Below are positions 48,180 to 57,274 of a stretch of 64,000 bases of DNA, one piece after another. Position numbers and translations under genes: made by a program. The stretch comes from Sympetrum striolatum (taxonomy: Eukaryota > Arthropoda > Insecta > Odonata > Libellulidae). Numbering within the stretch: the first letter of the stretch is position 1; every line of letters starts with the position of its first letter. The stretch is from assembly GCA_947579665.1 (NCBI GenBank), contig OX388351.1:53762939-53826938 (forward strand), given 5' to 3'. A model generated the notes under the pieces. It made no database searches, was not told where the DNA came from, and was given only the letters and a program-made list of their open reading frames with translations.

Positions 48180-48775
48180 ATCTTGTTTGTGTGAACATAA
48201 ATTAAAAATACTGTAACCATACTCTGCTATCAGGAATAAGTGTTCATTGGTTAGATAGAAGAATAGACTTCAAGTCTCAATTTCAATCGAATTTATACGT
48301 ATTATTATTAAGTATGGAAATGAGAATAACTCTGACGAAAGTAATTGAATCAAATATTTATTGATGAATAACGATTGCATCACATACAGATCTTAAGGAA
48401 TATACTGTATCCAAATTCGTATCTCGTCTGTTGCTACTTCTTTAAAACGTTTTAATTACCTCAAAACAATTATATTTACAACCATTACATCATATCCTTG
48501 TCTCTCGGTAGTTAAAATACGGCTTCTAAGTTACAGATTACATATAACGAAATAAATACTAAAATAAATAAATAATAAAATACAAAACTTACGCAGCATA
48601 ATTTATAAAAGTAGAACCATAATATAGAATGAGAAATATACTGTTACGTAATATCACAATCATCATCCCAGCAGGCATTTAAAGCACATTATATACTTTT
48701 ATTTTGATATATTTAAAGAACTTTACAGAGTAATAACATTTATTTATCATAACGTTGTATTACGAATTTATAATC
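48180..48775. other. AT-rich noncoding DNA, nothing recognised
   Basis: No landmark seen. Confidence 0.45.
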
Positions 48776-48788
48776 ACTAAAAAAAGTC

Positions 48789-48908
48789 TGTCAGAAGTGG
48801 GATTCAAACCCACGTCCTATTACGAGGAACAGAAAACCCAACAGCTCGATTTGTACGAGCAAGGCATTTCCTCGAGTCTGGCACCTTAGACAGCTCGGCC
48901 ATTCTGAC
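48789..48908 (-). pseudogene. tRNA-Leu pseudogene with altered anticodon (CGA)
   Basis: A 120-nt relative of the tRNA-Leu(CAA) genes on the minus strand. The acceptor (GTCAGAA/TTCTGAC) is fully paired and a T-run follows. But G18 in the D loop is T (AGCTGTC), C56 in the T loop is T (GGTTTGAATCC), the top pair of the anticodon stem is broken (CCAGA/TCTGT), and the anticodon reads CGA instead of CAA. Loss of G18 and C56 removes the D-loop/T-loop contact. If charged as leucine it would misread UCG, but decay is the likelier explanation. Confidence 0.85.
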
Positions 48909-48909
48909 A

Positions 48910-49545
48910 GTTAGTTTTAGTAGTAATTACTTAGTGTATTATTACGGTCTTTCGTAGTATTAATTTGCTTTTTGGAGTACTAAGAAGTATAAAATGACCA
49001 TTAAATTTGGGTGTCTTCCACGCATTTTTGTCCAAAAGATTTCACTTGATCTTCTTTCCGATATGGTTATAATGTTTGTGGAATTAAAAATGTAATTACG
49101 TTGTAAAATTCTGTCCTAAATATGATAATACATATTAACATCCTGATGGTGAAGGTTTTAACTCGAAAAAAATCCGTGGGCAGTTCCTTTGTTTCATTTA
49201 TGTATTCAGTCAGTCTTTAGTGTAATATTCGTTAATGAGCATGGAAATCCATCTCGCATTGTATGATGCTTTTTATTCCAAAAATGTACGATCTTTTCTT
49301 CTCCAAAAAAAATTGGGCCAACTTTGGTGGATATGATGAAAACTTTTGTGAAAAAATCATAGTTTAGAAGTAGCGAAAGAAGAAAATGAATTGTGACATA
49401 AATTATGGTAGGCTTTAATTTCACTTGCTTCTCCCCAAGATTTCTTTTAGTTTTTTTCTGTAATAATATATCAAAGATTATACGTGCATTTTAATCTATT
49501 TATGACAGTGCATATATAATTGCCACTTTGAGGAAAGTTTCCTTT
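48910..49545. other. AT-rich noncoding DNA, nothing recognised
   Basis: No landmark seen. Confidence 0.45.
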
Positions 49546-49549
49546 TGTT

Positions 49550-49678
49550 ACTTTCTCCATATACGAAGTATAGAGAAAGTATTGTTTTCATGAAAAAAAT
49601 TGACTTCGAGATTTCAACGGAAATACATGTTTTGGGGTCCCTAGAACACGTTTTGACCATTTTCGGAATGATGTCTGT

Positions 49679-49726
<48 letters not shown>

Positions 49727-49735
49727 GTGTGACAG
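49550..49735 (+). repeat. hairpin-headed repeat ending in (GT)n
   Basis: ACTTTCTC-CA-TATAC-GAA-GTATA-GAGAAAGT (49550-49580) folds into a hairpin. It is followed by TTTTGGGGTCCCTAGAACACGTTTTGACC and then a GT array (about 49676-49732, interrupted once by TATA). I recognise this word order as a dispersed arthropod repeat but cannot name its class. It leads directly into the 317-bp tandem units. Confidence 0.6.
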
Positions 49736-49736
49736 T

Positions 49737-50370
49737 GGGCGCTCTAACGTGAAAATTATTAGTCGTATCAATACCAAAATTCATATATAGTACGGTCGTG
49801 TGTGCTGTCAGAGTTGATTAATTTTTCAAGTAAATCGGTAAACCGGAAGTCGAGTTTCATTCATTAAAGCTCATTTCCGGTTTTTAAAATATCTCCATAA
49901 ATATGATATATAGGTATGTTGTACACCCTATAAAAGTTTTAGATAATGTGTTTTACTATAATTTTTGTATTTAACATATTTTTGTATCACCGGTTGATTA
50001 GGAGTTATTCGTGAAATACTGATCAACCGGAAGTAGCTGATTATGTACTTTGTGGGCGCTCTAACATGAAAAGTAATTGTTGGATCAACACCAAATTTCA
50101 TATATAGTATTTTGGTTGATGTCGTTAGAGTTGATTAGATTTTGAAGTAAATCGGTTGACCGGAAGTCGAGCTTCATTCTTCAAAGCTCATTTCCGGTTT
50201 TCAAAATATCTCCATAAATATGATATTTAGGAATATACTATTTCATATAAAAGTTTTAGAAAATGTATTTTACTATGACTTTTGTATGAAACATATTTCT
50301 TTACCACTGATTGTGTAGGAGTTATTTGTGAAATACTGATAAACCGGAAGTTGCAGATTATGTACGTGGT
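49737..50370. repeat. 317-bp tandem duplication (two units plus start of a third)
   Basis: Units start with GGGCGCTCTAAC at 49737 and 50054, and GGGCGCACTGGG starts a cut-short third at 50371. Spacing is exactly 317 bp both times. The units share AACCGGAAGTCGAG, AAGCTCATTTCCGGTTTT, AAAATATCTCCATAAATATGATAT and AAATACTGATMAACCGGAAGT, and differ at scattered positions. Confidence 0.92.
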
Positions 50371-50555
50371 GGGCGCACTGGGAGCTGGGGTGAAAGGCCA
50401 TTTCATCGTTTTTCATCGAACATGTCCCGAAAACATTATTTATAATGTTTTTGACGTAAAAGATAATATGATATAAATTAATCTCTTATCTTACAAGTTT
50501 AGATTGAATATAGAGTTCGAAAATACTGCCGTGGATAAATATTTACATCTTATAC

Positions 50556-51045
50556 ATGGAGAAAGTCATGTGCTGGCCACATCAGATTTTTTTTTTATTT
50601 GAAAAAACCCCGATATTTGATGATGAAACGTGTACTCGCGAACTCGAGAAAGTGCAGCGTAAAGTGGTTCGTTTTGTTAAGAAATGCTACGATAAAAAAG
50701 CAAGCGTTACAAAAATACTCTCAGACGTAGGTTGGGAATCCTTGAAAGAAAGGAGATTGGAAGCTAGGCTGCGATTGCTTAATAAATTCAGGGAAACTAC
50801 ATTTTCGGAAGATACAATCGGTATCATGCAACCCCTCTGCTACCTCGGTCGATCCGATAATGACCGTAAGTTAAGAGAAATAGATGCTAGGACGAATCGT
50901 TTTAGAGATTAATTCTTTCCACGAACAATACGTGACAATAACCGAATAAGGAAGTAGTATAGATTCAACTGGTGTTTACACCCCCTGCCACACGCCGAAA
51001 GGCGGCTTGCAGGGTATTAATGTAGATGTAGATGTAGATGTATTT
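50556..51045 (+). mobile_element. LINE 3' end: reverse transcriptase C-terminus, 3' UTR hairpin and (TGTAGA)n tail
   Basis: A forward frame of 118 codons ends at 50912. LEKVQRKVVRFVKKCYDKKA, SVTKILSDVGWESLKERRLE and the following R-L-R-L-L segment match the thumb/C-terminal region of Jockey/I/CR1-type non-LTR retrotransposons (V-Q-R-x-A-x-R-F, S-V-T-x-M-L, L-G-W-x-S-L-x-x-R-R). After a stop, FPRTIR can still be read downstream. The 3' UTR contains CCTGC-CACA-CGCC-GAAA-GGCG-GCTT-GCAGG (50984-51013), a two-part hairpin capped by a GAAA tetraloop. It ends in TGTAGATGTAGATGTAGATG. The catalytic domain is absent, so the copy is 5'-truncated. Confidence 0.9.
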
Positions 51046-51049
51046 TACA

Positions 51050-53125
51050 ATTTGTGTATTGCTTTAGTATACTTTTATTATAGCATTGTTGAAATTATCA
51101 ATTTCTTTTTATTTTCGGTTATCTTCTTTATTTGTACCCCCACAAAGCTGTGCATTTCAAATCCTATGTATTAAAAATGTTTGTAAGTGAATTTGATTGC
51201 CAATTTAGCTCTTCCTATAATAGAAAATTCAAATTTTAATTCCACGTTTAAAGGAAATTGTGTGAATAAATTTTAATCACTAAAATACTGTTTGATTCTG
51301 ATCACATTCACTTCCTAATTTTTGTGATTGACATGTATATTTTGGATTTCGAGTATATTTACCTATTGTTTACCATTTACTGAATGTTATTGGAACCTAT
51401 AAAAATTTGTGTTATGTTCTCTGCAATATAAATTTAAAATGGTTGGGTGTTTAAGAATAGAAAAAGTATTCTGTTCTCAAATATAAATTAAAATTCCGTA
51501 TTTGCTTCTTATTAGATTGTTTTTTCATATCTTACAACATTCAGATTCATTTTTTATCGTGCATCTCTTCTTCTCTTGTTAGTTTTTAATCTTTGATGAA
51601 CGAATAATCTGTAGTTAACAATATTCTCGGAGAAATTTCGTGGCATTCACTTTATAGGTACTATTTATTTCCAAATAACATGAGAAACTAAGTTTCATGT
51701 GTTTTATACTAAGGCAGGCAGAAAAGGAATCAGTAGGTTTAGAAAGAGACACTGACGTTAATGATTTGTTACGTTGAAAAGATCAGCTTTCGTAGCCATC
51801 TGCTCTTTAATCACGCGGTGCGGTCATTGAATGACAGTCACGTAATCGATTCCGTTACGTCACTTTCCGAATCAGACCGACCAAAACTTAAAGGGCCACC
51901 GTAATTATCTTTCCAATCGGATTTTACTTCTTCTTCCTCCATGTTCGGCGCAAGGTAGACATAACCTAATTATGTTATATTTACGGAACCCTAGTGATAG
52001 CTTGAAGAATATGAGAATGATATTCTAATTAATTTCTACATCGGAATGAAGCTGGAATTTGAAATTTTTTGTCTAGAAAGTAAATGAATGAGTAGGAATG
52101 AATACGGGAATAAATTACCTTTGAACTCACCAACTATAAATTTGCTGTACCTGGAAAGCGTAATTAAGAGTTATACTTCATGTCGGATCAGTATTTGGGT
52201 AGCGTAGCCTTATGTCCTGTTTGATATGGAAACGTCCATTATTTTACTGTCTTCTCCCTTTATCCAGGGAATACCCTTCGATGTGTATGCAATATCCCAT
52301 ATTTATGTAAGCAAAGTCGTTGAGTCTTTGAGCCTTCATTGCTTTTTAGGGAATTTTTATGTCCGGTTCCATAAAATGCTGTGCTAAAATGACAATTCTT
52401 TAGAATTAGATGTAATTGACACAAGGTAACAGTTTCTCTTTCTCTCTTATAGAGGAATCGGTATTTTATCTGCACAAAGATCTTTAAACAATAGAAAAAC
52501 TGTAGCCTAGGAACATATTAACAGAAATTGTGCTATTTCAATTACGAAATAATTAGTAATAATTCTAATAGTATGTTTAGCGTTATTTTTAACGAGTTTT
52601 AACTTATATCCCTCCATAAATTACAAAAGTGGCAAAACTCTGCTGTAATTATAACTACTTAGCGATAATTTATTGCTTTAAGATTGATGGTTTCAGAAAT
52701 ATTTGATATCCTTGATTTTCATTTCTCTATGATTCTACATATTATTTTTATTATGATAGATCGTAGTAGGTGATGAACAGCATGGTAACAATGTCAACGT
52801 GTGATACATAACATCAACCATTCCTGATAGAAATACTAAACCCTTATTGCCTAATGAGGCATTTTTTAATTCCTGCTTTAACGTTTACTCCACTTCTATG
52901 TATAACAACATTTATCCATTTATTAGTAACCTCACAATCATATAGAGATATTATTCTTATTTCTCGAATCACAATTACAAGTAGGTGCAGGAGCTGGTGG
53001 CAGTGGATTACAATATAGACATACAATACAATACAACATAGAGACACAATATACGTTGTACACATAGTCATAATTATGTAAAATTACAAAGAGAATGGAC
53101 ACATGTATTTAGAGGAACACTCATC
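51050..53125. other. AT-rich noncoding DNA with small GC-richer patch at 51.78-51.96 kb
   Basis: The patch contains GTCACGTAATCG and GTTACGTCAC (bZIP-like cores) within about 30 bp. Nothing else was recognised. Confidence 0.4.
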
Positions 53126-53132
53126 TGCCTGG

Positions 53133-53205
53133 CATTTGCCCTAAAAGTGAAGGAAATCCCTCTTGAAACCTCCCTTAGGAGGTAATCATAAAACTTACAA
53201 TACCA
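53133..53205. repeat. dispersed repeat shared with 34.47 kb
   Basis: Second copy of the CATTTGCCC...AAACCTCCC...TAGG segment. It lies just before the large inverted repeat. Confidence 0.6.
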
Positions 53206-53252
53206 TAAAATAAATATTCACTCAGTACACTTAACATATATTCATATTTATG

Positions 53253-53447
53253 TAACGTTAAAAACACAAAACTTGTACAATTTCACAAAAAATATATGCA
53301 CACAGTTTACCGGTTTCGGCGGTGATTACACCATCCTCAGAACTCAGAACAGAACAGATCTGAGGATGGCGTAATCACCGCCGAAACCGGTGAACTGTAT
53401 GCATATATTTTTTGTGGAATTGTACAAGTTTTGTGTTTTTAACGTTA
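53253..53447. repeat. 89-bp inverted repeat, head-to-head hammerhead-like units
   Basis: Arms 53253-53341 and 53359-53447 are near-perfect inverse copies (TAACGTTAAAAACACAAAAC...CATCCTCAGA) around a 17-nt loop. Each arm, read outward from the loop, carries CTGAGGA-T-GGYG...CGCC-GAAAC-CGGT. On the minus-strand arm, GTA follows the short helix III. AGTT before CTGAGGA can pair with AACT after GTA, giving a 4-bp helix I. It is probably two opposed copies of a Penelope-like terminal segment. Confidence 0.7.
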
Positions 53448-53632
53448 TTTAACATGAAATTCCACCAAGTATCGCTGGATAAGTTCCTTTTCATATTTAC
53501 GCATAGAGATGAGTATTAATACGGAATATCGTCGATGAATATTCTTTAGTCAACATGGGAGTAAAATCGTTCGGCAAATTTGCCTAAAATTCACTCCATA
53601 TTTATCAGATGTGGTTAATGTTGAACTTTCAT

Positions 53633-54097
53633 TCAGTTTGAGGAAAACGAGTCCTTTGGTTTACCACAGCGAAAATTAATTTGTCTTCTCCAATTTGGCT
53701 CCTCCCCGTCTTCTTGCTCCCTCTCTTCTTCAAAGTATTCCGAAAGGGAAGAGCGCCTCTTTGCTGACAAATCGTCCCCCCAGCGTGTGATCATTTCCCC
53801 TTCCAAGTTCAGGGCCAAATGCGCGCTTCTGCAACCGTCACTTGACGTATGCTCCTTTAGGTCGGGGGAGATGTTCAGGAGTTGGGGTAATTTGCCCCTT
53901 TGAAAGCCGCGACCTTCCGAACACTCGACGTTGAAAAAGTTGCACGAGCTTCCAGCGCGTGAAACGGAGAGCGACGCAGTATAACTCTGTATTTTATGGA
54001 GTTTAAGTGATGATAATTTTATGGGAAATAGATGAAAATGTTCAAAATGGAGAACCGTTTTATGGGGTGAAAATTTATGTTTAAGATTCCATTTCAT
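53633..54097 (-). other. unassigned 154-codon open frame in GC-richer island
   Basis: The longest non-repeat open frame of the window. Its N-terminal third is AT-rich and looks random. The C-terminal part (about residues 50-150) is GC-richer and acidic/basic mixed (e.g. EYFEEEREQEDGEEPNWRRQ). A weak donor, TGTG|GTAAAC, lies at its end. There is no recognised domain and no start context worth noting. It is either a chance frame in a GC island or a fragment of an exon. Confidence 0.25.
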
Positions 54098-54399
54098 GAA
54101 TTTTCAATGCGGAGATGAGGGTTCCATTCTCACTTTGATATAGCATCCTATAATTGAAAGGAAGACGCTAAAAAGTAATGTTTCGGAATAAAATTTTAGT
54201 CTTAATTTTATGTATTTATTTTGTATGTTTAAGATTTATAAGTTGGCATGACGTTAAAACAAACGAAAATGCAGAATCAAAACGGTTGAAGTAATGAAGC
54301 GATGGGAGAAGTAATGGTTGGGTTCGTAATAATATTTATTTATTTGAAATTCGCTTCGCTGGTCATTTCTGTCTATTGTCAAAGGTCATTTTACGCGTA

Positions 54400-54480
54400 T
54401 GAGCCCCACTAGGAATCGAGCCCGGGAAAGCTTTCACCAAAAGAGAACGCGCCACCAACTTGACATTTCCGCAGGCCGGA
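54400..54480 (-). mobile_element. tRNA-like SINE head (remnant)
   Basis: On the minus strand CAAGTTGGTGGCGCG (A-box-like) is followed by GGGCTCGATTCC (B-box-like, complement of 54412-54423). Acceptor pairing is not evident. Confidence 0.45.
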
Positions 54481-54502
54481 GAGTCATATATGGAGTGGGT
54501 TT

Positions 54503-54688
54503 GCTTAATAAAGTAAGGTATAATACCAAGCAAAACTGGGAGAACATAAACTCAATTATTTAAAAGAGGCATTACAATGATTTTCAAATGCTGCTGCTTA
54601 ATAAAGTAAGGTATAATACCAAGCAAAACTGGGAGAACATAAACTCAATTATTTAAAAGAGGCATTACAATGACTTTCAAATGCTGCC
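54503..54688. repeat. recent 93-bp tandem duplication
   Basis: GCTTAATAAAGTAAGGTATAATACC... at 54503-54595 is repeated at 54596-54688 with only two differences (GATTTTC/GACTTTC and the last base). It abuts the downstream side of the tRNA-Leu-like locus at 54.70 kb. Confidence 0.97.
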
Positions 54689-54701
54689 GAATACAAAATT
54701 T

Positions 54702-54821
54702 TGTCAGAAGTGGGATTCGAACCCACGCCCTCCTACGAGGGCCAGAATACCCAATCACCTGCTTTACGTGGGCAAGGAATTTCCTTGACTCTAGCGCCTT
54801 AGAGCGCTCGGCTATCCTGAC
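54702..54821 (-). pseudogene. tRNA-Leu(CAA)-like locus, diverged, probably pseudogene
   Basis: 120 nt on the minus strand with intact acceptor, B box (GGTTCGAATCC), anticodon CAA and a 36-nt intron. D-loop G19 is C (GAGCGCTC) and the base after the acceptor stem is changed (GATAGCC). Loop position 32 is G, and the anticodon stem has a U-G pair (CTAGA/TCTGG). TTTT follows the 3' end. The G19 change should weaken tertiary folding, so decay is likely, but expression cannot be excluded. Confidence 0.75.
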
Positions 54822-54824
54822 AAT

Positions 54825-55740
54825 TATACGGCAATATAAAGTCCTGGAGTTTCTTTATTTTCGGTCTTGATATGGATTATACTACTGAAACTAGAAAGAT
54901 ATTCTTCTTATATTTTCGCTCTTAAAGCTTCTTTTTATTTAGCGTTGCTTACTGATTTTTGAGTGAGGTGATTGAAATCTTTCGATTCTTTTGCTTTTGG
55001 ACCTTCCTCATTCGAATCATTTAGGTTAGAGTATTTCAGATCATTTTCACAAAAGAAAACGACGGAGAGTTTTATGCTGATTTATCTATTTCTACCATTA
55101 AAAATGTGTTAAAGCAATTTTCACGTAAAAAGGAAATTTGACGAATTACGGTTTTGAATCGTGGCGTCGCTTCACTTGCTTTAATTTCGGCTTCTCTTTG
55201 GATTTTTCACCAAATTATCAGTTGATTCCGATTGCATTTTTGTCGTGAAATTTCAGATGTAAGAGATATTTTGATTTATTAGTCAATGAATGTATATGAA
55301 CTATGAATGAACTAACACAAATACATTATTTGACCTTTGGAATAATTTAAGAAATATTTGACATTATTACTGTAATTTCACTGCAAATTGCTTATATTCT
55401 TTTATATGAAACGAAACAGTTTAGTATCTGATGAGAAACCGTTCATACTTGTAAATATGCATTGGATTACTAGGCTCAAATGAAAAAATATATATTGATA
55501 TATCGATGTTGCAAAGGTTGTCAATCAAATCAATAAATCAACAGTTAATTTCTTATTATTATTATAAATGGAATTGTGTTATCGTAGAGAATAATATTCA
55601 ATTACTGTAATACAGTGTTAGTCACTTTACTATTATACTATTACTCCAACCGTAATGAAATTACAATAATAATTTATTTAGAATTTATCCCTACGGGTAA
55701 AAGCAGTTTCGAAAAGGGTTTCCTCTACGGTTTTCAAACA
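54825..55740. other. AT-rich noncoding DNA, nothing recognised
   Basis: No landmark seen. Confidence 0.45.
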
Positions 55741-56110
55741 GACAAGATATCACGTGGATTTTTCGTAATGTTTTGATGTGGGAAAACATCAGCTCGGAGC
55801 ACTTACTCTATCAATTACTGACGTGCCATGGGATTCCACATGTGCGTCATCGGATAGATACAGGCCGGGAGTGGAACATAATAGACTCCCCGCGAATTGG
55901 GAACATCCATCTCGGCAGGTCTTCCCCCTCACCGGTGCACTTTTCGGTAAGGCTTCGTGCGATACACTCCAAGCCCCATTCTTCTGGGTGCTCTCTGTTT
56001 TATAACTTCTGCCCCAAATCTTCTCTCGTTGTACACCCCAATCGCTTAAGCAGGATGGAAAGAGATCGAGGGCGTTTGTGACGAGTCTCGACCTAGCGAT
56101 GCTTCCCCAA
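55740..56110. other. GC-richer island with overlapping short open frames
   Basis: Two forward frames of 102 and 75 codons overlap in different phases, so at most one can be real. No motif or splice pair was found. Confidence 0.3.
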
Positions 56111-56114
56111 ATTG

Positions 56115-57120
56115 TACGTATGGCATCTGGGTCTGTTTACGTCTCTATCCATCTCGCTTTCACGGATGAACGAGATGCCAAGAGTCAGTGCGCATTAATG
56201 GTTGAAAAATATTGAATTATTTCCAGACTGAAGAGGATATATGAGAGAATAATTGTCTTTATGAATAAGGGCAGGTTTAATGTACTTATAAATCGGACTA
56301 ATATCAAATTAGGTAACTGTAAAAAAATTATAAATTTGTCAAAAATATACATCGAAAAAGTTGTAAACCGAATAAATAAATCAACTGGATTATCTCGATC
56401 TTAAAATGGCGATGGTTCATATTCAATAAATAAAAACACAAAAATCCAAAGAACGATCAATGTATTTGTAGAACATAAAAACATTCATATTCAACTACAC
56501 GACAGATTAAAAGCCCTGGTTTCAAGGTTTTAACTTCTTCTTGAGGACATATGAAACTTAAAAAAATAAAGTTTTATAAATATAGTGTCCTTTGGGCTGA
56601 CAGGTTTTTATTTATCGAATAAATAAAGCTAGATATTGATTGAGAAACGTATTTCGCCTAATAATAGGGGGAAGAAAATATTTGTTGATTCTAGTATTTC
56701 GCCTGTTTTGTTTTTGCATTTTTTGTTGTTAGTAAGACATTAGTGATCTTGTAACTTCTTTTTTTGGAATAAAGGTGAAATTAGATGATTGTAAATAATT
56801 TTTATTCATTCCTCAGCACTTACAAGTAAAAACATTAAGCTCTGACAACTAAAGCTTTTAAATCAATTGAATTCCTAATAAATTTAAATTTGAGTACATA
56901 CTAGTTGTAAATAAGAATAAATAACATCGAATGATATAAACAATGTATATTTCAATGTTATTAGCCGAATAAATAAAAAAATGTATGGATTGTCTCGGTC
57001 TTAACTTGGTGGTCCAATCCAATCCAAACACAACAGTCTAAAGGACAATGTATTTGTAATGCTTAAATGTTTTTGCTTTTAATAATTATTTTAGTATCAT
57101 TAAATATAATAATTATTCTA
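56115..57120. other. AT-rich noncoding DNA, nothing recognised
   Basis: Loose similarity between 56350-56480 and 56960-57060 (CGAATAAATAAA..., ATGGATTGTCTCGGTCTTAA, AATCCAA...GACAATGTATTTGTA) suggests an old repeat about 610 bp apart. Confidence 0.4.
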
Positions 57121-57147
57121 TTCTAATTCGGTAAAAATGTAACGTAC

Positions 57148-57269
57148 TCGTGAGCTGCGGCTGATCTTGGCAGGATACCAGTAAATTTCCGTGATCCATT
57201 CCCGTAGATAAAAAGGTCTTCACTGGCCGTAGATTGGAGATGGTCTAGAAGATTCATGACTAGACTTTC
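57148..57269 (-). CDS. candidate coding exon, product unknown
   Basis: On the minus strand CTTAATTTGTTCTCTTTCAG, with a branch-like CTTAAT and a strong pyrimidine tract, precedes 57269. The next 48 codons are open in phase 0 only; the other two phases stop within 3 and 16 codons. The peptide begins ESLVMNLLDHLQSTASEDLF and contains GNGSRKFTGILPRS, a balanced composition unlike the AT-driven frames around it. CGA|GTACGT gives a possible donor after 57148 (122-nt exon). Otherwise the frame ends at TAG at 57125-57123 as a terminal exon. No signal peptide or known domain is recognised. Neighbouring exons were not found. Confidence 0.5.
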
Positions 57270-57274
57270 CTGAA

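Noticed and set aside
49496..49790. Open frames with Thr-His and Cys-Val dipeptide runs
   Set aside because: Direct translation of the GT/CA microsatellite.
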